From NCBI GenBank assembly GCA_020636745.1, contig JACJXH010000004.1, positions 1 through 64,000 of the forward strand: DNA of 64,000 nucleotides, given 5' to 3'. Within the stretch, counting starts at the first letter, position 1. Each line of letters opens with the position of its first letter. The position numbers were made by a program, and so were the translations under genes. The notes below the pieces were generated by a model that saw only the letters and a program-made list of their open reading frames with translations, searched no databases and was not told the origin of the DNA. Shown here one piece after another: positions 16,854 to 25,916 of this stretch. This stretch comes from Lentimicrobiaceae bacterium. Lineage in GTDB: Bacteria; Bacteroidota; Bacteroidia; Bacteroidales; Lentimicrobiaceae.

Positions 16854-19607
16854 ATGAAGAAAATACGTAATTACCTGATAGCGGCAGTAATACTGACGGG
16901 GCTTGTTTTTTCGGTGATGGCCCTTCGGTCATACTATCTGTTTCTGAAAGAGCCTGTTGCGCAACTTGCCGGCGCCATTCCCGTTGAGTCGGCTGTGGTT
17001 ATTAAAGCCGGGTCATTGAATCGTTTTGCAGAAACCGTGCAATCGTCGGCGCTGGCTGGATTGCTTGAAAACAGCAAAATCAGATACGGCTTCAGCACCC
17101 TCGCCCTCAAAAGCCAATCGCTGACAACACTCAGCAGCTTTTTTAAAGAGATACTGGAGCATGACGAGGTGATGATGGCCATAGTTCCTGACAAAGGAAA
17201 CCAGCCCGACTTTCTATATGCTACTTTTATCGGCAAAACCAAACCAGGCCGAATCACCAGAGAAATTGAAGAGCTCTACCCCGGTTTAAAAATTGAAAAA
17301 ATCAAAAATCAGCATGCCGATATTTATCATCTCAGCAACCAGAATGTTGATGTATGGTATTATATCAGCAGGGGAATTCTGGCTTTTACCTATAACCGCG
17401 ACCTGCTTCTCAGGTCGCTCAACACATTGTATGCTCCTGAAAATCTGACCACAAACAAATCATTTTCGCGCCTGATGGAAACTTCGGGCAAGCTGGTCGA
17501 TGGCGTTATGCTTATCCATAACCGGGTGTTGGCGTCCATGTTGATGCAAACCGAACCCGGTCCTCTCGATTTTGAAGGCTCACCTTTTACTTCGTGGACG
17601 ACGCTGGACTTGAAAATAAAAGAAAATAAGGTATTGATGGACGGATTTACGGCCACTCAAACAGGTGATAACCTGATGGAAGGTCAGGAAGCTGTATCAG
17701 AAACCATACTTGCTCAGCTGCCACGCGAAACAGCCTTTGCCGTAAGCCTTTCGCTGAGCAACCAATTGCTTTATACTGAAAAAATAAGCCATAGTGACAC
17801 CCTGCAGGTGGCAGGCTACGATTCGGCCAACCGGCTTATTTCTCATGAAATTTTCAGAAGAAAGGAGCAGATAAACGCATGGGCCGGCAAAAACATTGCC
17901 ATCGCGGCTACTGATGATTATTTTAATGGCAATAACCTGTCGCGCTTGCTGCTGATAGAAGTAAGCAACCCCGACAGCGCCCGGCTCGCCCTGAAACCTT
18001 ATCTTGCGCCTTATGACGACACGCTGCAGGTATTCACCGCAGGCAACCTGCCATCCAGACTTTGGGGACAGCTGTTTGCCATAAACGAAAAACTTTACTG
18101 CCATATCACCAGCCGTTTTGTATTGCTTTCTCCTTCAGCGTTTTTGCTTAAACAGTATCTTAAAAACAGTCAGGCTAACCTTTTATTGGGAACCACCCAG
18201 ACCTATACTTCAGTAAGCGAACAAATTGGCGAAAAAAGCAATATCCTTGTTTTTATTAAACCAACGGCATGTCTGCCCTATTTAAAAAGAAATGTGCAGG
18301 CAGAAGGCAGAAAGCAATCGCTGAATTGGGCAGCTGCACCGGCAGGTTCAGACTTAATCTGCATACAATACAGTGGCGGTGGCCAGCTGATTTACACCCA
18401 TGCTTTTGCCATCACAGGCTCAGGAAATAACTTAGAATCATCAAATAACAATAGCCTTTCCGAGCAAGCCAATTCCAGCACAACAACACCTGACACGCAA
18501 ACATCTGTTGCAGAAAAAACGCTTGTTTCGGCTGACAAAACCACCATAACCCGGGAAAACAAGGCTATTCCAACTGCGCTTTTTGCGGTAAAGGGTAAAA
18601 AAAGCACCGAAAAGAGATTTATCCTTTATGCAGCTGACCATCAGGTAAAATGTTTCACAACGCAAGGCCATGAGTTATGGACATTCAACTGTAAAGACAA
18701 ACCACTGGGCACGGTATCAGAGATTGATTACTATCGCAACGGAGGCCTTCAGTATATCATTGCAACAGAAAACCAACTGCATATAATCGACACCGAAGGC
18801 AATGAACTAAAAACATCACCCGTGAGGTTAAAGACGGGAATCAAGGACGAAATTTCGGTATTTGACTATGACCATAAAAAAGATTACCGGGTGGTATACC
18901 AGGGAACTGATTTGCGGCTCCATAATATCACCCTGAAAGGTGAAAGCCTTTCCGACTGGCAAAAACCCATGGCTGACAAAGGTTATTCAGGCCAGGTGCA
19001 GTTTATCAGAACTGCCGGTAAAGATTATTTAATTGCAGCCAACAATGATGGGCGGCTTCAAATAACTGACCGGCGCGGCAGAACAAGAATACAGGTTTCA
19101 GCACAGTTTCGCAAGTCGGCAAACTCCGGTGTTTATGAAAATGCAACCAACAGCAAAGGCATATTTCTGATGGCTTCTGCCGAAGGCAAACTGGCCTATG
19201 TAGATGCCACTGGCAAAACTTCTGAAAGCGATTTCGGGAACTTTGGCACAGACCCTTTCTTTCAATACCTTGATTTTGACAAAGACGGCACGCCTGATTT
19301 TATATTTGGCGGTAAAGATCGCATTGTGGTATTCAACCGGATGAAAAAAATGATTGGTGAAATCAATATGAAAAACGCAGACTTTGGAAAGCCATTTATT
19401 TCAGGTTCTGCTGACCGTCTGGCCTATCTGGCTGTAAGAGATAAAAAATCAGGAAAAGTTATTGTAATGAATGGCAAGGGGAAACTTATAACAACTGGAA
19501 AGCTCACTAGTGAAGCAGATCCGGTGCTTATACCAACTGGCAAAAATAATCAGCACATTCTGGTGAGCATTTCAGCCGGGCAACCTGTTATTACACCGGT
19601 TGAATAA
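16854..19607 (+). CDS. Large envelope protein: N-terminal DUF3352-like region and C-terminal beta-propeller
   Basis: This 917-aa protein has one membrane anchor near residues 7-27, so most of it faces the periplasm. Residues about 35-540 resemble DUF3352-type proteins (AIPVESAVVIKAGSLNRF near the start). A serine-, threonine- and asparagine-rich linker follows at about 525-570. The last 340 residues form repeated four-stranded blades with PQQ/WD-like words (GHELWTFNCKDKPLG, GNELKTSPVRL) and one calcium-loop-like motif, DFDKDGTPDF. Such propellers scaffold protein interactions. No function is known to me. It is monocistronic. Confidence 0.6.
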   Translation: MKKIRNYLIAAVILTGLVFSVMALRSYYLFLKEPVAQLAGAIPVESAVVIKAGSLNRFAETVQSSALAGLLENSKIRYGFSTLALKSQSLTTLSSFFKEILEHDEVMMAIVPDKGNQPDFLYATFIGKTKPGRITREIEELYPGLKIEKIKNQHADIYHLSNQNVDVWYYISRGILAFTYNRDLLLRSLNTLYAPENLTTNKSFSRLMETSGKLVDGVMLIHNRVLASMLMQTEPGPLDFEGSPFTSWTTLDLKIKENKVLMDGFTATQTGDNLMEGQEAVSETILAQLPRETAFAVSLSLSNQLLYTEKISHSDTLQVAGYDSANRLISHEIFRRKEQINAWAGKNIAIAATDDYFNGNNLSRLLLIEVSNPDSARLALKPYLAPYDDTLQVFTAGNLPSRLWGQLFAINEKLYCHITSRFVLLSPSAFLLKQYLKNSQANLLLGTTQTYTSVSEQIGEKSNILVFIKPTACLPYLKRNVQAEGRKQSLNWAAAPAGSDLICIQYSGGGQLIYTHAFAITGSGNNLESSNNNSLSEQANSSTTTPDTQTSVAEKTLVSADKTTITRENKAIPTALFAVKGKKSTEKRFILYAADHQVKCFTTQGHELWTFNCKDKPLGTVSEIDYYRNGGLQYIIATENQLHIIDTEGNELKTSPVRLKTGIKDEISVFDYDHKKDYRVVYQGTDLRLHNITLKGESLSDWQKPMADKGYSGQVQFIRTAGKDYLIAANNDGRLQITDRRGRTRIQVSAQFRKSANSGVYENATNSKGIFLMASAEGKLAYVDATGKTSESDFGNFGTDPFFQYLDFDKDGTPDFIFGGKDRIVVFNRMKKMIGEINMKNADFGKPFISGSADRLAYLAVRDKKSGKVIVMNGKGKLITTGKLTSEADPVLIPTGKNNQHILVSISAGQPVITPVE

Positions 19608-19657
19608 CTTCACGGGTGCAGGGGCGCAGGCGAATGCAATCCGCGCAATGCAAGGTT

Positions 19658-20647
19658 TCAGGGTTTGTTTTTTCTGAGATACAATACAGTGCCGGGTTCA
19701 GGTTCATGTCCCTGGGCAATCCGGTTTTTCTTATACAGCAATTTAAGTCTTATCCCATAATCCTGAGAAACTGAGCGCATTGTTTCGCCTTTGGCAAAGA
19801 GGTGGGTATCAGCTGCAGCTTTCTTCTTTTTAGGCTCAACATAAATCACCTCCCCGTCAGAAAGTGTTTCGTTTTTTCCCAATTCGTTGTAACGCAGAAT
19901 CTGAAACGCATGTATACCCAAATCTCTGGCAATGGTGCGAACATCATCGCCCGGCCTGGCATAAATCAGGCGCACACCATTATTCTCGTATATTTTCCGA
20001 TTCCCTTCAGCCACTTCAACAAAAGTAAAGTTGCGCGCCTTCAAAGGTTCTTCGGCCTGAAAACCATCTTTTTGGTGACGATTTTTTCTGTCTTTCCGGT
20101 TGTCGGCCAGTGCCTCCCCTGCATCGTTATCATAGAGATAGAGTTCGTTTTCTTCAATTATTTTGATAAGCATTTCGGCATACCTTGGGTTGGTGGCATA
20201 ACCCGCACTTTTAAGCCCGTGGGCCCAGCCTTTATAATCGCGCAGGTCAAGGCTAAAAAGCCCTGCATACCGTGGTCGGGTAGTAAGAAAAAGCGAATGG
20301 TCATTAAACGACTCCTCAGGTGAATTATACTTTCTGAAGCATTCATTTTTCTCATCATCATCCATGGTGTAGGTCATGCCGGTCCACTCTTTATGGCATT
20401 TTATCCCAAAATGATTCCGGGCATTAAGCGCCAGTTCAGAATTGCCACTACCCGATTCAAGCAGCCCCTGTGCCAGTGTAATGCTGGCAGGAATCTTATA
20501 TTCGTGCATTTTGCGAATCGCTATATCCTTGTATGTATTGATATACTCCTTGTAAGAAATTTTCCCTGGCAACGACTGGGATGTCCCCTGAAATGACGAC
20601 AAAAATGCTGATAAAAAGAAAACTGAAAACAAAACGTTTCGGAACAT
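19658..20647 (-). CDS. Secreted glucosaminidase with two LysM domains
   Basis: This 329-aa protein has a signal peptide (cleavage near GTSQS), a FlgJ/LytG-type glucosaminidase domain and two LysM domains. The glucosaminidase domain spans about residues 33-170, with ITLAQGLLESGSGNSELA carrying the catalytic glutamate and HFGIKCHKEW following. The LysM domains lie at about residues 228-275 and 280-326. Such enzymes cut peptidoglycan glycan strands at N-acetylglucosamine in the periplasm during growth or remodelling. It is divergent from the two-component regulator gene. Confidence 0.88.
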   Translation of the reverse strand: MFRNVLFSVFFLSAFLSSFQGTSQSLPGKISYKEYINTYKDIAIRKMHEYKIPASITLAQGLLESGSGNSELALNARNHFGIKCHKEWTGMTYTMDDDEKNECFRKYNSPEESFNDHSLFLTTRPRYAGLFSLDLRDYKGWAHGLKSAGYATNPRYAEMLIKIIEENELYLYDNDAGEALADNRKDRKNRHQKDGFQAEEPLKARNFTFVEVAEGNRKIYENNGVRLIYARPGDDVRTIARDLGIHAFQILRYNELGKNETLSDGEVIYVEPKKKKAAADTHLFAKGETMRSVSQDYGIRLKLLYKKNRIAQGHEPEPGTVLYLRKNKP

Positions 20648-20791
20648 AGGCCGGTTTTAAAAATTTCAGCAAAGATAATAAACCCGCGCCTATGCCAATC
20701 CGAAAAGTATATACGATAATTTGCACACCAAGCGTTAAAATGCGTAATTTAGTCGGGCAAACCACCTATACTCAATTTAAAATCTGTCATT

Positions 20792-21499
20792 ATGCCGGAT
20801 CCTAAAATTTTAATTGTTGAAGATCATGTAAAAATGGCTGATTCTATCAGTAAAGGGCTGGAAGAAAGCGGATTCCTGACCGATGTGGCTTATGATGGGT
20901 TTATTGGTCAGCGGCTGGCCAATGCCAATGAATACAACCTGATTATTCTGGACATTAACCTTCCGCAAATCAATGGATATGAATTATGCGCCAACATCAG
21001 GCAAAAAAATGCTCACACACCCATCATTATGCTCACAGCCCTGGGCAGCACCGAAGATAAATTGCTCGGATTTGACAAAGGCGCTGACGATTACATAGTC
21101 AAGCCTTTCGAATTCAGAGAATTACTGGCCAGGATAAAAGCCCTGATGAAACGCTCACAAACAGAAACCGTCAGAAATACCATTTTGCGGGTTGCCGACC
21201 TGGTGATTGATGTAGACAGCAAAACTGTTAGCAGGGGCGACAAAGCCATTGACCTCACAGCCAAGGAGTTTTCGCTGCTTGAGTATTTGGTCAGAAACAA
21301 AGGCCGCGTAATTTCGAAAGCTGATATTGCTGAAAAAATCTGGAATATCAATTTTGACACCGGCACCAATGTGATTGAAGTTTATGTAAACTTTCTGCGA
21401 AAAAAGATTGACAGAAACTTTCCTGTAAAACTGATTCACACGCATATTGGTATGGGTTATGTTTTAAAAGAAGCCGAGCAGGATGCAGATCAGAACTAA
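20792..21499 (+). CDS. OmpR-family response regulator
   Basis: This 235-aa protein has a receiver domain (residues 5-120) with the acidic pair E10/D11, the phosphoacceptor D54 in IILDINLP and the lysine of DDYIVKPF. A winged-helix DNA-binding domain (about 135-230) ends in LIHTHIGMGYVLK. Its stop overlaps the kinase start by 17 bp, so the two are translationally coupled. The operon continues into rsmG. The signal and regulon cannot be inferred. Confidence 0.94.
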   Translation: MPDPKILIVEDHVKMADSISKGLEESGFLTDVAYDGFIGQRLANANEYNLIILDINLPQINGYELCANIRQKNAHTPIIMLTALGSTEDKLLGFDKGADDYIVKPFEFRELLARIKALMKRSQTETVRNTILRVADLVIDVDSKTVSRGDKAIDLTAKEFSLLEYLVRNKGRVISKADIAEKIWNINFDTGTNVIEVYVNFLRKKIDRNFPVKLIHTHIGMGYVLKEAEQDADQN

Positions 21500-22862
21500 A
21501 CTATCGCTTTCATTTGCCTTGCTTGTAGGAGGTATTCTTATTACCTTTTCATTCCTTATTTACACCTTATCTGCCACTTACCGAAAACAGGAATTCTCAA
21601 GCCGTTTAAAAGAACGCGCCATCAACACAGCCAAATTGCTGATTGAAGTCAAGGAAATTGACGACAACCTGCTGAGAATTATTGACAGCAGCAATTACAG
21701 TGCCCTGCTGGGCGACGAAGTTGTGGTTTTTGATTACTTCAAACGCAGCCGCATCTACATGAATGTTGACTCATCTAGCCTGAACATTACCGAAGATTTG
21801 TTATCAAAAGTCAGATCAAAAGAAGAAATAAATTTCAGACAGGGCAACCGTGAAGCTGTTGGATTGCTATACTCCAACGGATTGCGGCGGTTTGTCGTAT
21901 TTTCATCTGCCGAAGACAAATATGGCATCAACAAGCTCAACAATCTGCTGCTGGTTTTGGTAATAGGGCTGATAGCTTCAATTGCACTCACTGTACTTAC
22001 CGGCCTTTTCTTTTCAAAACAGGCACTAAAACCCATATCAGAAGTGGTAAAGCAGGTTTCAACCATCACTGCATCCAATTTGGGCCAGCGGGTTGACGAA
22101 GGCAACGGAAGCGATGAAATTGCCAATCTGGCCATCACCTTCAATAAAATGCTCAACCGGATTGAAATGGCATTTCAGGTACAGAAAAGTTTTGTATCAA
22201 ATGCTTCTCATGAATTGCGAACACCGCTGGCTTCAATTACCAGCCAGATTGAGGTAGCCCTGATGAAAACCCGCACAGCTCCTGAATATGAAAAAGTACT
22301 CAACTCAATACTCGACGATGCCCGGGGGTTAACATCGCTTTCGAACAACCTGCTGGAAATTGCCCGTTCAGACCAGGATTTAAGTGCATTGAGCATCAAT
22401 CCGGTGAGGCTCGACGAACTTTTTCTGCAAACACAGGCCGAAATTCTCAGACTGCACCCCGAATACAGTATTGAAACTTTTATCAACGATAACACAAGCG
22501 ATGAAGACCAGGAGCTGGCCATCATGGGAAACGAAAATCTGCTGCGATTGATATTTGTAAACCTGGTTGACAATGCCTGCAAGTTTTCAGAAGGCAAACC
22601 CGTTACAGTAATCTTCAATTACAACCCCGATCAGGTACATATAAGGGTTTCTGACAAGGGAATCGGCATCAGTGCTGACGATTTGCCCCATATTTTCGAA
22701 CAGTTTTACAGGGCTAAAAACGCCCAGACCATCAAAGGCCACGGCATAGGTTTATCGCTGATTTCAAAAATTGTTAAACTTCACAATGGCCAAATAAATA
22801 TAACATCTGACGAAGGGGAAGGCACAAATGTTGATGTGTGGCTCCCTTACCAACTCACCTGA
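21483..22862 (+). CDS. HAMP sensor histidine kinase
   Basis: This 459-aa inner-membrane kinase has membrane spans at about residues 8-30 and 155-180 flanking a small periplasmic sensor of about 120 residues. A HAMP linker follows, then the H-box ASHELRTPLAS with the phosphorylated histidine near residue 242. The ATPase domain has its N-box VNLVDNACKFSE, G1 DKGIGIS and G2 GHGIGLSL. It pairs with the overlapping response regulator upstream. The small sensor domain is not a family I know. Confidence 0.93.
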   Translation: MQIRTKLSLSFALLVGGILITFSFLIYTLSATYRKQEFSSRLKERAINTAKLLIEVKEIDDNLLRIIDSSNYSALLGDEVVVFDYFKRSRIYMNVDSSSLNITEDLLSKVRSKEEINFRQGNREAVGLLYSNGLRRFVVFSSAEDKYGINKLNNLLLVLVIGLIASIALTVLTGLFFSKQALKPISEVVKQVSTITASNLGQRVDEGNGSDEIANLAITFNKMLNRIEMAFQVQKSFVSNASHELRTPLASITSQIEVALMKTRTAPEYEKVLNSILDDARGLTSLSNNLLEIARSDQDLSALSINPVRLDELFLQTQAEILRLHPEYSIETFINDNTSDEDQELAIMGNENLLRLIFVNLVDNACKFSEGKPVTVIFNYNPDQVHIRVSDKGIGISADDLPHIFEQFYRAKNAQTIKGHGIGLSLISKIVKLHNGQINITSDEGEGTNVDVWLPYQLT

Positions 22863-22868
22863 ACACCC

Positions 22869-23489
22869 ATGGAACTTATCCGTAAATACTTCCCGGAGCT
22901 TACTCCGGAACAACTTGAGCGTTTTGAAGCACTGCAGGGCCTTTACACACACTGGAACTCAGCCATCAATGTAATTTCCCGAAAAGACATTGAGCACCTT
23001 TACGAACACCATGTACTGCATTCACTCGGGATAGCAAGGGTTATAAAATTTGCCAGCGGCAGCCAGGTGCTTGACATAGGAACAGGAGGAGGATTCCCCG
23101 GCATACCATTGGCCATCATGTACCCTCAGGCTGATTTTCACCTGGTTGATTCTATTGGCAAAAAAATTAAAGTGGTGAATGAAGTAGCTGCTTCGCTAAA
23201 GCTTGACAATGTGAGCACAAGCCACAGCCGGGCTGAAGATATCACCGGAAAATACGATTTTGTGGTCAGCAGGGCCGTCACCTCCCTTCCTGAGTTTACC
23301 TCATGGGTAAAGAAAAACATTGCCAAAAAATCAATCAACCCACTGCATAATGGCATCCTGTATCTGAAAGGAGGCGATTTGACCGAAGAAATCAGGGATG
23401 CTTCAGGCAAATACCAGATTTACAGACTTGACCGCTACTTCGAAGAGCCCTTCTTTGAAACCAAATCAGTGGTGCATCTCTGGTTTTAA
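22869..23489 (+). CDS. rsmG: 16S rRNA m7G527 methyltransferase
   Basis: This 206-aa enzyme makes N7-methylguanosine at position 527 of 16S rRNA with SAM. The SAM motif LDIGTGGGFPGIPLA and the later VSRAVTSLPEF are characteristic of RsmG/GidB. Loss of the enzyme gives low-level streptomycin resistance in other bacteria. It begins 6 bp after the histidine kinase stop, so it is probably transcribed with the two-component system. It is not near oriC genes as in many phyla. Confidence 0.95.
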   Translation: MELIRKYFPELTPEQLERFEALQGLYTHWNSAINVISRKDIEHLYEHHVLHSLGIARVIKFASGSQVLDIGTGGGFPGIPLAIMYPQADFHLVDSIGKKIKVVNEVAASLKLDNVSTSHSRAEDITGKYDFVVSRAVTSLPEFTSWVKKNIAKKSINPLHNGILYLKGGDLTEEIRDASGKYQIYRLDRYFEEPFFETKSVVHLWF

Positions 23490-23609
23490 CAATAGCCAAA
23501 AAAACATAAAACCACGCCATAAAAGAGACTGACAAATTTAAATTTGTACTTTTAGGCCTTCAATCAGACGAAACCTTATTTATTATAAACATCAAAAATC
23601 AAATAAACA

Positions 23610-25067
23610 ATGAGTGACCAGATTCTGAGTCTTGAACCCAAAGCTGTTTGGAAACACTTTTACAGCCTTACACAAGTGCCTCGTCCTTCAAAAAAAGAAG
23701 CACGTGTTATTGAATTTATGAAAAACTTTGGCCTGTCACTTGGCCTTGAAACCATAGTTGACGAAGTTGGCAATGTGATTATCCGCAAACCTGCCACTCC
23801 CGGAATGGAAAACCGCAAAGGTGTTGTTCTGCAATCGCATCTCGATATGGTTCCGCAGAAAAACAGCGACAAAGCCCATGATTTTGAAAAAGACCCGATT
23901 GAAACCATTATTGACGGTGGATGGGTGAGAGCCAATGGCACCACCTTAGGAGCCGACAATGGTATGGGTGTTGCTGCCATCATGGCTGTTCTTGAGTCAA
24001 AAGAACTCGTACACGGCCCGGTTGAAGCCCTGTTTACCATCGACGAAGAAACCGGCATGACCGGAGCTTTTGAACTAAAGCCAGGCATTCTCAAGGGCGA
24101 TATTTTACTCAACCTCGATTCAGAAGACGAAGGTGAGCTTTATATCGGTTGCGCCGGTGGTATTGACGGTAGTTTTGAATTTGACTTCAAACCGGTACCA
24201 GTTGAAAAAGACACAGTGGCATACCGCATCAGTGTAAGCGGATTAAAAGGTGGTCACTCAGGTCTTGACATTCCCCTCGGACGTGGAAATTCATGCAAAA
24301 TTATTACCCGTTTGGTATATCATGGCGTTGAAAAACATGGCATGAGACTTTCCACACTTGAAGCCGGAAACATGCGCAATGCCATTCCCCGCGAAGGGTT
24401 TGCTCTGGTAACTATACCTGCTGCTGAAAAGGAAAAATTTGAAAAATGTTTCCTCAAAACAGTTGAAGAAATTAAAGCAGAACTCTCTGTAACAGAGCCG
24501 GGGCTTCAGATTGCCGCTATGGCTGCAGAAATGCCTGCCACCCTTATCGATACTGACACTCAAAACAGATTCCTTAAAGCTGCTTATGCCTGTCCTAACG
24601 GTGTAATGCGCATGAGCGACTCAGTAAACGGGCTGGTTGAGACTTCTACCAACCTTTCCATTATAAAGGTTGAAGGCAATGCCATTAAAATCAGCTGCCT
24701 GTTGAGAAGCTCAGTAAATTCTGCCAAAACTGATCTTACAGTAATGATGAGAAGTGTATTCGAACTGGCCGGTGCCAAAATTGAGTTCGACGGAGAATAT
24801 CCCGGATGGAAACCCAATGCAGAATCACTGATTCTGACCACCATGCAGAATGTTTACAACAATCGCTTCGGTAAAGTACCTGAAATCAAGGCTATACACG
24901 CCGGACTTGAATGCGGTTTATTAGGAGCTGTTTATCCAAACTGGGATATGATTTCGTTTGGCCCTACCATTCGTTACCCTCATTCACCTGACGAAAAAGT
25001 AAATATTGACTCAGTTGAGAAATTCTGGATTTACCTTACTGAAACCCTGAAAAACATCCCTGCATAG
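23610..25067 (+). CDS. pepD: Aminoacyl-histidine dipeptidase (M20C)
   Basis: This 485-aa cytoplasmic zinc peptidase of family M20C hydrolyses Xaa-His and other dipeptides. It has the metal-site blocks QSHLDMVPQ, GADNGMGVA and DEETGMTGA, then LNLDSEDEGELYIGCAGG. The dimerisation lid contains GLKGGHSGLDIPLGRGNS, and the C-terminal metal histidine is in RYPHSPDEKV. Length is normal. It is monocistronic, with a strong hairpin after it. Confidence 0.95.
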   Translation: MSDQILSLEPKAVWKHFYSLTQVPRPSKKEARVIEFMKNFGLSLGLETIVDEVGNVIIRKPATPGMENRKGVVLQSHLDMVPQKNSDKAHDFEKDPIETIIDGGWVRANGTTLGADNGMGVAAIMAVLESKELVHGPVEALFTIDEETGMTGAFELKPGILKGDILLNLDSEDEGELYIGCAGGIDGSFEFDFKPVPVEKDTVAYRISVSGLKGGHSGLDIPLGRGNSCKIITRLVYHGVEKHGMRLSTLEAGNMRNAIPREGFALVTIPAAEKEKFEKCFLKTVEEIKAELSVTEPGLQIAAMAAEMPATLIDTDTQNRFLKAAYACPNGVMRMSDSVNGLVETSTNLSIIKVEGNAIKISCLLRSSVNSAKTDLTVMMRSVFELAGAKIEFDGEYPGWKPNAESLILTTMQNVYNNRFGKVPEIKAIHAGLECGLLGAVYPNWDMISFGPTIRYPHSPDEKVNIDSVEKFWIYLTETLKNIPA

Positions 25068-25079
25068 TCAGATTTTACT

Positions 25080-25120
25080 GCTCAACATCAGCAACAGCTT
25101 ACAGGTTGCTGATGTTGAGC
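25080..25120 (+). terminator. Hairpin terminator after pepD
   Basis: A perfect 16-bp stem (25080-25095 with 25105-25120, arms starting GCTCAACATC and GTTGCTGATG) has a 9-nt loop. Only a weak T/A-rich tail follows, so termination is likely but could be partial. Confidence 0.7.
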
Positions 25121-25164
25121 TATTTACAAATTATTGAAAATATTGCAAAAAAATACCCCGAATA

Positions 25165-25195
25165 TTTGTCTGTTAAAGATAAGTTCCTATCTTTG
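25165..25195 (+). promoter_or_regulatory. rpmH: Full-consensus Bacteroidota promoter of rpmH
   Basis: TTTG at 25165-25168, a 19-bp spacer, then TATCTTTG at 25188-25195. This matches both elements of the phylum's vegetative promoter (TTTG-N19-TAnnTTTG) exactly, 20 bp before the rpmH start. It fits a strongly expressed ribosomal gene. Confidence 0.85.
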
Positions 25196-25215
25196 CAGTC
25201 CCAAAAAATACGACT

Positions 25216-25377
25216 ATGAGCAAGAGAACATTTCAGCCATCACAAAGGAAAAGAAGAAACAAACATGGCTTCAGGGAGAGGATGTCAACCGCCAATGGCC
25301 GTAAGGTTCTTGCAGCACGCAGAGCTAAAGGCAGAAAAAAATTGACAGTTTCAGACGAAGGAAAGCATAAAGCTTAA
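25216..25377 (+). CDS. rpmH: 50S ribosomal protein bL34
   Basis: This 53-aa, very basic protein begins MSKRTFQPSQRKRRNKHGFR and continues with the family pattern ERMSTANGRKVLAARRAKGR. It is bL34, a component of the large ribosomal subunit that sits on 23S rRNA. The C-terminal extension of eight or so residues (TVSDEGKHKA) is like that of other Bacteroidota. In many phyla rpmH sits beside rnpA and dnaA at the origin; here it is monocistronic between pepD and a DUF4834 gene, with a consensus promoter and a terminator. Confidence 0.97.
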   Translation: MSKRTFQPSQRKRRNKHGFRERMSTANGRKVLAARRAKGRKKLTVSDEGKHKA

Positions 25378-25411
25378 CCATAGCAGCTATCCGGCTGACC
25401 AAAAAATCCAG

Positions 25412-25439
25412 AAGGAGGTAATTCAGATTGCCTCCTTTT
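25412..25439 (+). terminator. Rho-independent terminator after rpmH
   Basis: The arms AGGAGGTAA and TTGCCTCCT pair with one G-T and enclose a 6-nt loop, followed by TTTTG. It starts 34 bp after the rpmH stop. Confidence 0.85.
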
Positions 25440-25640
25440 GTTGTATGCCCATGTGAGCACTTTTTATTTCACACAAGCTGCTGACTCATCAGCAAATTCA
25501 ATTGTAACACAGTGCTAAGACTGGCTGAACCCAAAACTCAGCTGAATGACGCACGAAAGATTATTTTAACACGCCTTTCCTTTCAATATGCCAAAAAGCA
25601 GTAAATTCGCAAGCAAAAGGCAAAAACAACAAAACAGCCC

Positions 25641-25898
25641 ATGGGCCTGATCAGATTTATCATCATTGTTTTTTTTATTTACCTGTTTTTCAGAATATTC
25701 AGCAGAATTATTCTTCCAGTACTTGTAAAATTCAGTGTAAACAGGTTTCAAAAACGCTTTTACGAACAAAATCCCCATCTGCGCCCGGAGCCTCCGCGCG
25801 AAGAAGGCGAAATTACGATTGAACATATTCCGGAAGAAAAAACCAGGACCAACGCCTCTGACCCAGGCGAATATGTTGATTACGAAGAAATTAAATAA
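25641..25898 (+). CDS. DUF4834-like small membrane protein
   Basis: This 85-aa protein has one strongly hydrophobic N-terminal span (FIIIVFFIYLFFRIF), a basic stretch that should face the cytoplasm (FSVNRFQKRF), and an acidic, proline-rich tail ending EYVDYEEIK. The layout fits DUF4834, a Bacteroidota family of unknown role. It lies 18 bp before a YfhO-type gene on the same strand and is probably in its operon. Confidence 0.7.
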   Translation: MGLIRFIIIVFFIYLFFRIFSRIILPVLVKFSVNRFQKRFYEQNPHLRPEPPREEGEITIEHIPEEKTRTNASDPGEYVDYEEIK

Positions 25899-25916
25899 TC
25901 TAACCCCTTCCAGCAA

